A stretch of DNA of 64,000 bases from Hyphomicrobiaceae bacterium (GCA_008933705.1 WBUN01000018.1:1-64000); one strand, 5' to 3'. Shown: positions 44,335 through 53,432, counted from the first letter of the stretch. The notes: generated by a model from the letters alone, not told the origin. Numbers and translations: made by a program.

Positions 44335-45164
44335 GCCACTGCATGCGGCGATATCTTGCGACAGCGCTACTCTCCGTTGTTCTTGGCATGACAACATCGA
44401 TGGCGGCCGCGCATCGCCCCGCGGACGATCTGTCGCGCGCACCAGTCCTCGACCAGGGCCGGGCGCTGGAGATCAGCCAGAACGCCATTGGCCGTCCCGT
44501 CGGCGAATATCGATTCATCGATGCGAAGGGTGCACGCGTCGACATCGGCGAGCTGCGCGGCAAGCCCGTGGTGATCAGCCTCATCTACACGAGCTGCAGC
44601 CACGTGTGTCCCATGATTACGCAAAGGCTGCGCCAGGCCGTGGAGGAGGCGCAGCGGGTGATCGGGGCCGATCGGTTCACGGTGATCACGGTCGGTTTCG
44701 ACACGCGCAACGATACGCCCATGCGCATGGCGGCCTTTGCACGCGCGCAAGGCGTGGATCTGCCGAACTGGAGGTTCCTCAGCGGTGACGAGGCGGCGGT
44801 GTCCGCATTGGCCAAGAGCATCGGCTTCACCTATGCCCCTGCCGCCGGCGGCTATCTGCATGTCTCGCAGGTGTCCATCGTCGACCGGGATGGTCGTGTC
44901 TACCGCCAGGTCTATGGCGACGACTTCCCCATTCAGGTGTTCATGGAGCCTCTGAAAGAGGCCGTGTATGGCACGATCGGAACGCTCGGCAGCGTGAACG
45001 CCCTGTTCGACCGTGTGCGATTCCTATGCACGGTCTATGATCCGAACCAGGGGCGCTACCGCATCAGCTATGCGATTGTCATGAGTCTGCTCGCAGGTGT
45101 CATCTCTCTGGGCGCCACGGCTGTCGTCATCACCCGTGCATGGCTCAACAGTCGGCACGCATGA
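44331..45164 (+). CDS. Sco1/SenC-type copper chaperone for the CuA site
   Basis: 277 residues from the ATG overlapping the ctaB stop. Signal peptide or N-terminal anchor, thioredoxin fold with the copper motif YTSCSHVCPMIT (C-x3-C) and a His in GGYLHVSQ, plus a C-terminal hydrophobic helix (YAIVMSLLAGVISLGATAVV), which is longer than usual for Sco and would give two membrane anchors. It should load copper into subunit II. Coupled to the next gene by ATGA. Confidence 0.85.
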   Translation: MSHCMRRYLATALLSVVLGMTTSMAAAHRPADDLSRAPVLDQGRALEISQNAIGRPVGEYRFIDAKGARVDIGELRGKPVVISLIYTSCSHVCPMITQRLRQAVEEAQRVIGADRFTVITVGFDTRNDTPMRMAAFARAQGVDLPNWRFLSGDEAAVSALAKSIGFTYAPAAGGYLHVSQVSIVDRDGRVYRQVYGDDFPIQVFMEPLKEAVYGTIGTLGSVNALFDRVRFLCTVYDPNQGRYRISYAIVMSLLAGVISLGATAVVITRAWLNSRHA

Positions 45165-46786
45165 TGGCTCCTACTGGCGATCCCAGCAAGCGAAACAGCC
45201 GGGCGCGCTCCGCGCTTCGCGCGACCATCGAGTACCTCGAGCGAGGGGCCGATCGCGTCTTCGGACCGAATCTGAACCCATTCGCGCATCTTGGAGCGCT
45301 CGGCTTCTTTCTGTTCTGGATCGTTGCCGTCAGCGGCATCTATCTTTTCATCTTCTTCGATACCGGCGTCGTCGATGCCTACGACTCGGTGGAGGCGATC
45401 ACGCACGCGCAGTGGTTCGCTGGCGGCGTCATGCGCAGCTTTCACCGCTACGCCTCGGACCTGATGGTCGTGGTGCTTGTGGTGCACGTCGCGCGTGAAT
45501 TCGCACTCGATCGCTATCGCGGAGCGCGGTGGTTCTCGTGGATCACCGGCGTGCCGATCATCTGGATGCTGTACGCCTCGGGCATCACCGGCTACTGGCT
45601 GGTCTGGGACAAGCTTGCTCAATACGTTGCAATCGTCAGCTCTGAGCTGCTCGACTGGTTGCCGATCTTCGGCGAGCCGATCGCGCGGAACTTTCTCGCA
45701 CCGGGCAGCCTGAGCGATCGCTTCTTCACGCTGCTCGTGTTCATGCACATTGCCATCCCGCTGATACTTCTGTTCATCATGTGGGTGCACATCCTGCGCA
45801 TCTCGCGGCCGAAAGTTAACCCGCCGCGGGCGTTGGCGATCATCGTGCTTCTCGGCCTTGTCGTAGTGTCGCTGTGGAAGCCTGCGCTGAGCCAGGGTCC
45901 TGCCGACCTCTCCAAGGTGCCCAACGGGGTCGGCTTGGACTGGTTCTACCTGCCGCTCTATCCGCTCGTCGATCTGTGGTCGCGAGGTGCGGTCTGGGCC
46001 CTGCTCGGCGGCTTCACGCTCATGCTGATCATCCTGCCGTGGCTGCCGCCGTTTCGCCGAGCCAGGCCCGCAGTGGTGGATCTGGCGTATTGCAACGGCT
46101 GTGCACGCTGCGTCGAGGACTGTCCCTATGAGGCAGTCAGGCTCGTACCGCGGACCGATGGGCGTCCGTTCGACCAGCAGGTGCAGGTCAACGCATCGCT
46201 GTGCGTAAGCTGCGGCGTTTGCGTAGGGGCCTGCCCATCTTCAACGCCGTTCCGGCGCACGACCGATCTCAAGACCGGCATCGATTTGCCGGACTTGCCT
46301 TTGCAGACCCTGAGGGAGCGCACCGAAGAGGCCGCCGCCGGTCTGTCTGGGCAGGAGCGTGTGCTGATCTTCGCGTGTGCGCACGGCGCGGGATCGGGCC
46401 GACGGCAAGGTACGGTGGAGGTTCCCTGCGTCGCGATGGTTCCGCCTTCCCTCATCGACTACGCCATCAGCCGCAATCTTGCCGACGGCGTGGTGGTCGC
46501 CGGTTGCGCCGAGCGCGCCTGCTACAATCGCCTTGGGGTTGCCTGGAGCGAGCAGCGCTTCGCCCGTCAGCGCAATCCGTACCTGCGGGCGAGGGTGCCA
46601 CGGGAACGGCTGGCTACCATCTGGGCATCGCCGACCGAGAAAGGCCGCTTCGCGCATGAACTGGCAGCGTTTGCGAGCGCGGTCGCCTCCCTTCCGCCAA
46701 GCCAACGCTCACCGGAGGCGCCGCCAGAGGATGCAGCTGTTGAGGCTACTGCCGCGGACGACACACCGGAGGAGCTCGTGCCATGA
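45161..46786 (+). CDS. Cytochrome b fused to 2[4Fe-4S] ferredoxin and MvhD/FlpD-like domain
   Basis: 541 residues from ATG 45161 (coupled to the sco stop). Residues about 25-300: bc-type cytochrome b N-terminal half with two His pairs 13 apart, in FHRYASDLMVVVLVVHVAR and FMHIAIPLILLFIMWVHILR, for two b hemes. Residues 315-370: two cluster motifs, CNGCARCVEDCP and CVSCGVCVGACP. Residues 400-480: Cys-rich domain with AGCAERACYNRLG, like MvhD/FlpD. It probably carries electrons between quinol and a cytoplasmic Fe-S partner or to the heme-copper enzyme. I know of no characterised protein with exactly this order. Confidence 0.75.
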   Translation: MMAPTGDPSKRNSRARSALRATIEYLERGADRVFGPNLNPFAHLGALGFFLFWIVAVSGIYLFIFFDTGVVDAYDSVEAITHAQWFAGGVMRSFHRYASDLMVVVLVVHVAREFALDRYRGARWFSWITGVPIIWMLYASGITGYWLVWDKLAQYVAIVSSELLDWLPIFGEPIARNFLAPGSLSDRFFTLLVFMHIAIPLILLFIMWVHILRISRPKVNPPRALAIIVLLGLVVVSLWKPALSQGPADLSKVPNGVGLDWFYLPLYPLVDLWSRGAVWALLGGFTLMLIILPWLPPFRRARPAVVDLAYCNGCARCVEDCPYEAVRLVPRTDGRPFDQQVQVNASLCVSCGVCVGACPSSTPFRRTTDLKTGIDLPDLPLQTLRERTEEAAAGLSGQERVLIFACAHGAGSGRRQGTVEVPCVAMVPPSLIDYAISRNLADGVVVAGCAERACYNRLGVAWSEQRFARQRNPYLRARVPRERLATIWASPTEKGRFAHELAAFASAVASLPPSQRSPEAPPEDAAVEATAADDTPEELVP

Positions 46787-47286
46787 CGGCGTGGGCTCGC
46801 ATCGCTGGTCAGCTCGGGGTGACGATCGCCCTCATGGCGGCGGTGGCCCAGCTCAGTGACTGGCCACGCTATCACCAGATCGCGGCAAATACCGCGATCA
46901 TAAGGCTGAGCTTCACGCATGGGTCCAACAGGCAGGCCGAATGCCGCAGGCGGACGCCCGAGGAGCTGGCAAAACTGCCGCCGAACATGCGCAAGCCGTT
47001 GGAGTGCCCGCGCAGGCGCGGTGCGGTATACGTCGAGTTCGACCTGGATGGCCAGACGGTCTACCGCGCGTCGCTGCCACCTTCCGGCATTTCGGGCGAC
47101 GGGCCGGCGCGGGCCTACCAGCGATTTGTCGTGCCCGCCGGACCTCATGCCATTGCCATGCGCATGCGTGACACGCCGCGAACCGAAGGCTTCGACTACG
47201 TCAAGTCAAGCGACGTCGTTCTCGCCGCCGACGCCAATCTGGTCATCGACTTCAGCACCGACGCTCAAGGCTTCGTCATTCGCTGA
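46783..47286 (+). CDS. Conserved-operon protein of unknown function with N-terminal membrane anchor
   Basis: 167 residues, coupled to the preceding gene by ATGA. One N-terminal hydrophobic segment (QLGVTIALMAAVAQL) followed by a beta-rich domain with two Cys (ECRRRTPEELAKLPPNMRK, LECPRRRG) and VYVEFDLDGQTVYRASLPP. It is predicted to face the periplasm. I do not recognise a family; position suggests an assembly factor or accessory subunit for the heme-copper enzyme. Confidence 0.6.
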   Translation: MTAWARIAGQLGVTIALMAAVAQLSDWPRYHQIAANTAIIRLSFTHGSNRQAECRRRTPEELAKLPPNMRKPLECPRRRGAVYVEFDLDGQTVYRASLPPSGISGDGPARAYQRFVVPAGPHAIAMRMRDTPRTEGFDYVKSSDVVLAADANLVIDFSTDAQGFVIR

Positions 47287-47311
47287 CGCAGGCGGGACAA
47301 GGGGGTGCGCC

Positions 47312-47713
47312 GTGAAGCTTCTGCACTGGAAGGAAGAGTACAGCATCGGGATCCAGGGCGTCGATCATGAGCACAGGGAGCTGATCGACCTCATTAACCA
47401 CCTTCACGAAGAGCTGGATCGGCCGGGTTCGAAGTTGACGGTTCCCGCCTTCTTTGGAGATCTGCTCAAGGGCATCTCGGCGCACTTCGCGCTCGAGGAA
47501 AAGTGCATGCGCGATCACGATTATGACCGGTTGGATCTGCACAAGAGCGATCACGAGCGCCTGCTGGACGAGCTCCGCGAGATGATGGACGCCTTCGAGC
47601 ATGCGGAGGACGTGGATCGTGTGGACCTGGCACGGCGTCTGGATACTTGGTTCTCGCGGCATTTCAGGACGCATGATGCCGAGCTCCACCGGATGCTCGG
47701 GAACTCACACTAA
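47312..47713 (+). CDS. Bacteriohemerythrin
   Basis: 133 residues from a GTG at 47312 (GGGGG upstream). WKEEYSIGIQGVDHEHRELIDL, FALEEKCMRDHDYDRLDLHKSDHERLL and FSRHFRTHDAEL supply the H...HxxxE...HxxxH...HxxxxD diiron ligands of canonical hemerythrin, and the length is right. It stores or delivers O2, or binds NO. Last gene of the NOR-like operon; a second, more distant hemerythrin-type gene lies in the bcr operon at 35591. Confidence 0.85.
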   Translation: MKLLHWKEEYSIGIQGVDHEHRELIDLINHLHEELDRPGSKLTVPAFFGDLLKGISAHFALEEKCMRDHDYDRLDLHKSDHERLLDELREMMDAFEHAEDVDRVDLARRLDTWFSRHFRTHDAELHRMLGNSH

Positions 47714-47722
47714 AGGAGTTGA

Positions 47723-47789
47723 GCAGGATTCGCGCTTCAGCCGCACCGTTGCCCGTGGGGCGGCGCAATTCGACCTGAAGCGATCCTGC
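47723..47789 (+). repeat. Long-armed inverted repeat after the NOR-like operon
   Basis: GCAGGATTCGCGCTTCAG (47723-47740) pairs with CTGAAGCGATCCTGC (47775-47789), apart from a three-base bulge, around a 34-base GC-rich loop, and is followed by TTTAGG. It could act as a terminator or mRNA stabiliser at the operon end. Confidence 0.4.
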
Positions 47790-47978
47790 TTTAGGCTTGC
47801 CAGGCACGTTCCCTGGCCGCCGGGCCCAGCCTGACCGGGCCTATCCCCCAGGTTTCCGGCCACTGAACCGCGCCAACGGGCTGCGGCAGCATGTGCCATC
47901 ACGCCTGTGGCGGACCGGCGGAAAGTCTCTTATCCTGATATGTGAACACGTCTTTTTCTTCTGCTGGAGACTTCCAGC

Positions 47979-48698
47979 ATGGCATCGAAACCGACAGCTG
48001 GCGATCTGCAGATCATCACGCGTATTGCGGTCTTCCGGGGGCTCAAGCCTGAGACGGTCGAGCACATAATTGCGCCTGCTACGGCTATCATGCTGTCTCC
48101 GCAGGATTGCCTGTTTCGGCAAGGCGATCCCGCGACGGCGTTTTTCATAGCGATCAACGGCTGGGTAAAGCTCTATAGGATTACCCAGGCCGGTGAAGAG
48201 ACGGTGATCCACACGTTGACCAAGGGTGACAGCTTCGCCGAGGCGGTAGCCTTCACGGGGAGCCGCTATCCGGCCACCGCCGAGGCTGTCAGCGATGCCC
48301 GTGTTGTGCGCATCCCGGCCGATCACATCGTCCGCTGCATTCGCGAGAGCCCCGACATAGCACTGGCCATGATTGCCTCGACGTCTCAGCACCTGCACCA
48401 CCTCGTGCAGCAGGTCGAGCAGCTCAAGGCCCAGAGCGGCGTGCAGCGGGTCGCGGAATTTCTTGCCTCGCTGGCTCCGAGCAACCAGGGCCCGTGTGTC
48501 ATCGCACTGCCCTATGACAAGGTGCTCATCGCGGCGCGGCTCGGCCTCAAGCCCGAGTCGCTCTCCCGCGCCTTCGCCAAGTTGAGGTCCGTCGGTGTCG
48601 TCGTGCACGCCTCCCACGTTGCCGTGAACGACATCGCCAGACTCCGGCAGCTCGCCGCTGACGATCGTGGCGCAATCCGCGGCGCCTTCCGCTGCTGA
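47979..48698 (+). CDS. Crp/Fnr-family regulator, DNR/NnrR-like
   Basis: 239 residues. Sensor beta roll with CLFRQGDPATAFFIAINGWVKL, long dimer helix, and helix-turn-helix RLGLKPESLSRAFAKLRSVGV with Glu193, Ser196 and Arg197, the TTGA-reading triad. No FNR-type Cys cluster. The RLGLKPESLSRA helix is typical of DNR, the heme-based NO sensor of denitrifiers. The gene is downstream of the NOR-like operon behind a 265-base gap. It is a candidate activator of the boxes listed here. Confidence 0.85.
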   Translation: MASKPTAGDLQIITRIAVFRGLKPETVEHIIAPATAIMLSPQDCLFRQGDPATAFFIAINGWVKLYRITQAGEETVIHTLTKGDSFAEAVAFTGSRYPATAEAVSDARVVRIPADHIVRCIRESPDIALAMIASTSQHLHHLVQQVEQLKAQSGVQRVAEFLASLAPSNQGPCVIALPYDKVLIAARLGLKPESLSRAFAKLRSVGVVVHASHVAVNDIARLRQLAADDRGAIRGAFRC

Positions 48699-48947
48699 TC
48701 GGCGAGCAGGCTTTCATCGGCAACCGGGCCACGTAGCCGATCTTGGCAGGCGACGCCGCCAAGCCAGAAGCGGGCACTCGGCTCGCCTCGAAGGCGGGGC
48801 GGCGGCTTGATTTCGGTCACGTCGCGGCAAGTGTTGTGGAGGTACCAAGAAGCGAGACGTGGCCAGGCAAGACCGGCGGTGAAAGGAGGCTCAAGGGTGT
48901 CTTCAAGGGTGTCGTCGGAACGGCAGAGCTCAGAAGGCGGTGCGAGC

Positions 48948-49580
48948 GTGCGCGAACGCTTGTCCCGACCCGGCCGTGTGCTGCCGTCGCATCGACGCCG
49001 CCAACGTGCCGACACGACGTCCGATTTGGTCATCCTGGTCGACGAGCAGGATCGAGCGATCGGGACCATGCCAAAGCTCGAGGCTCATCGCGCGGGTCGT
49101 TGCCATCGCGCCATCTCCGTGATCGTAAGGGACAGGCGCGGGCGTCTTCTGCTCCAGCAGCGAGCTCTCGGCAAGTATCACTCCGGGGGTCTCTGGACCA
49201 ACGCCTGCTGCAGTCACCCCCGACCCGGAGAGAGTGTCGCCGACGCCGCTGCGCGAAGGCTTGTGGAAGAGATGGGCATTGCTGCTGCGGTCGAGCCTCT
49301 GTTCTCGACGTGCTATCGCGACCGCGTATCGCAGCGGCTTATCGAGCATGAGTTCGTCCACGTGTTCGGTGGTGTAACCGACCAGACGCCGGATCCGAAT
49401 GCAGACGAGGTGGCAGATTGGCGATGGCAGTCGCTTGACGAGGTCGTGAGCGATATCGAGACGCGGCCGCAGCTCTACACCGTCTGGTTCAGGATGTTCC
49501 TCCAAAGGTTCGAGGACGATCTGGCCCGATTTGTCGCCGGCCACGCTCGCTCATCTTCCGGTGCTTTCTTCAGCCGATAG
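48948..49580 (+). CDS. idi: Isopentenyl-diphosphate delta-isomerase, type 1 (Nudix)
   Basis: 210 residues from GTG 48948; the frame is open to 48807 but family homology begins at DLVILVDEQDRAIGTMPKLEAH. GLWTNACCSHPRPGES provides the active Cys, RLVEEMGIAA the Nudix-like block, and YRDRVSQRLIEHEFVHVF the Glu/His metal ligands. It interconverts IPP and DMAPP for isoprenoids, including the ubiquinone tail and heme O farnesyl group. Monocistronic; a one-mismatch FNR-like sequence (TTGATTTCGGTCAC) lies at 48807-48820. Confidence 0.85.
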   Translation: MRERLSRPGRVLPSHRRRQRADTTSDLVILVDEQDRAIGTMPKLEAHRAGRCHRAISVIVRDRRGRLLLQQRALGKYHSGGLWTNACCSHPRPGESVADAAARRLVEEMGIAAAVEPLFSTCYRDRVSQRLIEHEFVHVFGGVTDQTPDPNADEVADWRWQSLDEVVSDIETRPQLYTVWFRMFLQRFEDDLARFVAGHARSSSGAFFSR

Positions 49581-49618
49581 CCGAGAGCTGCATCCCGCGC
49601 AGGATCGGGGCAGGGTGT

Positions 49619-50602
49619 TCATGCCTCTTTGGCGGCGGACAGGGATGCCACCAGCCGACAGGCCAATGCCGCGGCCGCCAGGCGACGGTAGTGGGCGGAT
49701 GCAATGGTGGTACGCATCGGTTGCACCTGTTTCTGCACGAGCCGGTCGAGCTGCTGCAGAACCTTCTCATCGACGGGACGGCCGGCGATGGCGTCGGTTC
49801 CCGCGAGAAGAAACGGACGGGAATTGGTGCCGGTCAGGCCGATGTTCAGCGACTGAATGACGCCATTGGCAGCCGCGAGAGCGACCGCGACACCAGCCAA
49901 GGGAAAATCGATGGCGCCGCGCACGCGCACCTTGGCATAGGATGATGGTGGCGGGTTCGGCGGCAGCACGACGGCGACAATCAGCTCGTCCGGAGCAAGC
50001 GTCAGGTGCGCGCTGCCATCCTCGACGTAGAGATCACCAACGGGAATGCGCCGGCAGCCGGAGGCGCCGGCGATCTCGACCTCAGCACGAAGCGCCAGGA
50101 ATGCCGGTGCGAGATCGCCGGCAAAGGCCGCATGGCAGCGGCGACCCTGCGGGGCGACGTGACAGGTATCGCCGCCGTGCTTCAGGCAGAAGCCGTTGGC
50201 GCGCCGCCACCATTCGCTTTGGTTGTAGTAGATGCAGCGGGTGTCGAGGCAAAGGTTGCCCCCAACCGTTCCCATCAGGCGATGGCCGGGGCCAGCGATC
50301 GCTTCGGCCGCTTCCTTGACGGCACGATAGTTCTGCGAAGTCGCGGCATCCCGGGTGAGCGCCGCGATGCTTACCATGCTGCCGATGCGGATCCCGTGAT
50401 CGCTCGCTCGAATTTCGGCCAGCTCCCGGATGCCCGAGAGGTCGATGAGCAGGCTCGACTTGCCGAGGCCGTGCCGCGCGTTGACGATCAGATCGGTTCC
50501 GCCGGCGATGAACCTGCTGCCGGCGTTCTCCTGGCTGGTTGCGATCGCGTCGCTCACACTGCGTGGATGGGCAAGCCGGAATTGCGGCAGCAGCGCAGTC
50601 AT
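49619..50602 (-). CDS. hcrB: 4-hydroxybenzoyl-CoA reductase beta subunit (FAD, extra 4Fe-4S)
   Basis: 327 residues. FAD-binding motifs AGGTDLIVNARHG and GTVGGNLC of the xanthine-oxidase FAD subunit. After the second comes a Cys-rich insertion (CLDTRCIYYNQSEWWR, FCLKHGGDTC, GRRCHAAF) that holds an additional [4Fe-4S] cluster; this is the hallmark of 4-hydroxybenzoyl-CoA reductase and is absent from ordinary xanthine dehydrogenases. The extra cluster lets the enzyme run in the reductive direction with ferredoxin. Coupled to hcrA by ATGA. HbaD in Rhodopseudomonas. Confidence 0.9.
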   Translation of the reverse strand: MTALLPQFRLAHPRSVSDAIATSQENAGSRFIAGGTDLIVNARHGLGKSSLLIDLSGIRELAEIRASDHGIRIGSMVSIAALTRDAATSQNYRAVKEAAEAIAGPGHRLMGTVGGNLCLDTRCIYYNQSEWWRRANGFCLKHGGDTCHVAPQGRRCHAAFAGDLAPAFLALRAEVEIAGASGCRRIPVGDLYVEDGSAHLTLAPDELIVAVVLPPNPPPSSYAKVRVRGAIDFPLAGVAVALAAANGVIQSLNIGLTGTNSRPFLLAGTDAIAGRPVDEKVLQQLDRLVQKQVQPMRTTIASAHYRRLAAAALACRLVASLSAAKEA

Positions 50603-52929
50603 GACGCAGCCCTCCTGGCGGCCGCGAGCCGCAGACCGCGCCGGCGCTCGACCAGCGCCTCCACGACGCGATCGGGCGTCACGGGAAGGGCGTTGAGATC
50701 GATGCCGATGGCGTTGGCCACGGCGTTGACCAAGGCCGGCGGAAAGCCTGCGAGCGCGCCCTCGCTTGCCTCCTTGGCGCCGAATGGTCCGTTCGGATCG
50801 TTGCTCTCCACGATGTGGACTTCAATGGGCGGGGACTCGGCCGCGGTCGGCACACGGTATTCGAGCAGGCTCGCGTGCAGCGGCAGCCCATCCGCATATG
50901 TCGTTTCCTCGCTCAGCGCCTGGCCCATGCCCATCCATACCGAGCCCTCGATCTGTCCTTCGACGGCGAGCGGATTGATGGCGTGGCCGCAGTCCAGAGC
51001 GGCCCATACCTTGTCGACGGTTACAAGTCCGGTCGCCTCGTCGACGGTGACCTCGACGACCTGGGCGGCATAGCTGAAACCCATGGTCGAGCCCACGGCA
51101 CCGCCGCGGTGCTTGCCGCCTTGCGCTTCGGGCGGGCACGTGAACGTTCCTGTCACCGTGATCGGTCCCCGGTTTACAAGTGCTGCTTTCGCAACATCGC
51201 AGAACGCAATGCTCGACTGGCCGCCACCCCCGACATGAAACGCCTCGCCGATGCAGTCGACGTCCTCGGGGGGCACCTCCAGCTTTTGGGCGGCCGCCTC
51301 GCAAAGGATTGTCCTGAGCCTCCTGGCGGCGTCGATCGCTGCGTTGCCGACCATGAACGTGATGCGCGAAGAATAGGCGCCATTGTCCTTGGGGGTTACC
51401 GCGCTGTCGCCGGCGATCACACGCACACGATCGAGCGATACGCCAAGCGTTTCGGCAACGGCGATCGCCACCATCGTCGAGGAGCCCTGGCCGATGTCGG
51501 CCGCCCCGGTCAGTGCCGTGACGCCGCCGTCGAAGTCGAGCCGGACATTGACGACCGCGTGCGGCTCGCCGGTCCAATGGATCGGTTTTGCCGCGCCGCT
51601 GACGTAGTGTGAGCAGGCCATGCCGAGGCCTTTGCCCCGCGGCAGCTTGCCGATGCGGTTGTGCCAATTGCTGGCCGCTTCGACTTTGTCGAGGCATTCT
51701 GCAAGACCGTAGCTGTTGACCATGAGGTCGTTCAGCGTGCGCGTCGGTGCGTGCAGGAGATTGGCGCGGCGGACCGCGAAGGGGTCGAGCAACAGCTCGC
51801 GGGCCATGCGGTCCAGGAGGCATTCAAAGGCGTGGCGCGTGTTGACGCCGCCGTGACCGCGCATCGCACCGCATGGCGGGAGATTGGCATAGACCCGATA
51901 ACCGTCGTACTTGATGGCTGGAATGTCGTAGAGGCCCTGGAGCAATGCTCCGGCGTAAAGCAGGGTGACGATGCCGTAGCCGGCGTAGGCGCCGCCACGC
52001 TGCACCACATGGAGCTCGCAGGCGGTGATGCGGCCGTCCCGCCGCATGCCGAGCTTCAGCCTCATGTCGGTCTGAGGTCTGGCGCGATGCGTGAGAAAGT
52101 TCTCTTCGCGCGTCAGATGCATCCTCACCTTGCCCGGGGCGACACGGGCGAGAAGCGCCGTGATGATCTCGAAATTCAACACCTCGACGCGCGCACCAAA
52201 TCCGCCGCCGACGAAGGGCTTCACCACGCGAATGCGCGAAGCGTCGATCTCAAGACACCGCGCGAGCATCAGGTGCAGGTAGTAGCCGACTTGCGATACG
52301 CTCTGCACCGTCAGCCGCCCGGTCAGGGGATCGAAATCGGCGAGGCAGGCATGGGGCTCGATCTGTGCGTGATTGACCTCGGCGCAGGTGATCGTTGCCT
52401 CGCGCACGAGATCGGCTTCGGAGAACCCCCGGTCCACGTCGCCAAACCCGTGGTGAACCTCTCGCTCGATATTGCCCGGCTTGTTCTCGTGCAGCAGAAC
52501 GGCGCCGTCTGCGCGGGCGTCCTCCGACGTGTAGTACGCAGGGAGTGCGCGCACCTCGAGCTCGATGAGGCCGAGCGCCTTCTCGGCGGTCTCCAAATCC
52601 GTCGCTGCAACGGCGGCGACGGGTTCGCCGCGATAGCGCACGCGCCCGCGTGCCAGCGGGTATTCGTTCATGGCAATGGGCAGGACACCGTATGTATGAG
52701 GACAATCGTCGCCGGTTATGACGGCCCTGACGCCCTCGAGCGCGAGCGCCTTCGAGACATCGAGGCGAACGATCTCGCCGTGGCTGACCGGACTGCGAAG
52801 AATGCGACCGACAAGGGCATCGGCATGCTCCAGGTCGGCGGTGTATCGCGCGCGCCCCGTCACCTTATCGATGCCGTCGATCAGCGGGACGCCCTGGCGC
52901 CTGGCCTTGCCGTCGAGCTTGATCGTCAT
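50599..52929 (-). CDS. hcrA: 4-hydroxybenzoyl-CoA reductase alpha subunit (molybdenum)
   Basis: 776 residues from ATG 52929, overlapping the gamma stop (ATGA); the frame to 53097 is an artefact. Xanthine-oxidase-type Mo subunit: KPFVGGGFGARVEVLNFE, GAMRGHGGVNTRHAFE, GAADIGQGSSTMVAIAVAE, and the catalytic Glu near FGAKEASEGALAGFP. It removes the ring para-hydroxyl of 4-hydroxybenzoyl-CoA to give benzoyl-CoA, feeding the bcr pathway. Order gamma-alpha-beta. Confidence 0.9.
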   Translation of the reverse strand: MTIKLDGKARRQGVPLIDGIDKVTGRARYTADLEHADALVGRILRSPVSHGEIVRLDVSKALALEGVRAVITGDDCPHTYGVLPIAMNEYPLARGRVRYRGEPVAAVAATDLETAEKALGLIELEVRALPAYYTSEDARADGAVLLHENKPGNIEREVHHGFGDVDRGFSEADLVREATITCAEVNHAQIEPHACLADFDPLTGRLTVQSVSQVGYYLHLMLARCLEIDASRIRVVKPFVGGGFGARVEVLNFEIITALLARVAPGKVRMHLTREENFLTHRARPQTDMRLKLGMRRDGRITACELHVVQRGGAYAGYGIVTLLYAGALLQGLYDIPAIKYDGYRVYANLPPCGAMRGHGGVNTRHAFECLLDRMARELLLDPFAVRRANLLHAPTRTLNDLMVNSYGLAECLDKVEAASNWHNRIGKLPRGKGLGMACSHYVSGAAKPIHWTGEPHAVVNVRLDFDGGVTALTGAADIGQGSSTMVAIAVAETLGVSLDRVRVIAGDSAVTPKDNGAYSSRITFMVGNAAIDAARRLRTILCEAAAQKLEVPPEDVDCIGEAFHVGGGGQSSIAFCDVAKAALVNRGPITVTGTFTCPPEAQGGKHRGGAVGSTMGFSYAAQVVEVTVDEATGLVTVDKVWAALDCGHAINPLAVEGQIEGSVWMGMGQALSEETTYADGLPLHASLLEYRVPTAAESPPIEVHIVESNDPNGPFGAKEASEGALAGFPPALVNAVANAIGIDLNALPVTPDRVVEALVERRRGLRLAAARRAAS

Positions 52930-53432
52930 GACGGCATCTCGGCGGCCGTCTTCACCGACTCGACGATCTTCACGTAGCCGGTGCAGCGGCAAAGGTTGCC
53001 CGACAGGGCTGTGCGGATCTCCCCGTCGGTGGGATTGGGATTGCGGCGCAGGAGGGCCTCTGCCGCCATGATCATGCCGGGTGTGCAGAAGCCGCATTGC
53101 GCACCGAGCTTCTCGTGGAAGGCCTGCTGCAGCCGACTGGGACGTCCCTGGCTGAGCAGGCCTTCGACGGTCTCAACCGCGCGCCCTTCGCACCGTACGG
53201 CGAGCACCATGCAGGAAGGCACAGCCTCACCGTCGATCAGCACGGTGCAAGCCCCGCACTCCCCGCCGTCGCAGCCGGTCTTAACGCCGGTCAGCCGCGC
53301 AACCTCGCGCAAATAGTCGACGAGCAATTCATTCTGGCCGACGGCATCCTCGCGCCAGCGCCCGTTGACTTTCAGCCTGACGAGCCGCTTTGCCGATCGC
53401 TCACTCTCAATATGCATGGGGGGGCCTGTCAT
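52926..53432 (-). CDS. hcrC: 4-hydroxybenzoyl-CoA reductase gamma subunit (2x 2Fe-2S)
   Basis: 168 residues from ATG 53432; ATG 53417 is an alternative and the frame is open to 53492. Two [2Fe-2S] motifs: plant-type GCDGGECGACTVLIDGEAVPSC and, in the C-terminal helical domain, CGFCTPGMIM with CRCTGY (the first is cited only by its ends beyond 20 residues: CDGGECGAC and VPSC). It passes electrons between the beta-subunit FAD and the Mo site. First gene of the leftward operon, divergent from a CoA ligase. Confidence 0.88.
   Translation of the reverse strand: MTGPPMHIESERSAKRLVRLKVNGRWREDAVGQNELLVDYLREVARLTGVKTGCDGGECGACTVLIDGEAVPSCMVLAVRCEGRAVETVEGLLSQGRPSRLQQAFHEKLGAQCGFCTPGMIMAAEALLRRNPNPTDGEIRTALSGNLCRCTGYVKIVESVKTAAEMPS

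Noticed and set aside
48807..48820. TTGATTTCGGTCAC before idi as an FNR-type box
   Set aside because: One half-site is imperfect and no -10 lies at the right distance; mentioned under idi only.
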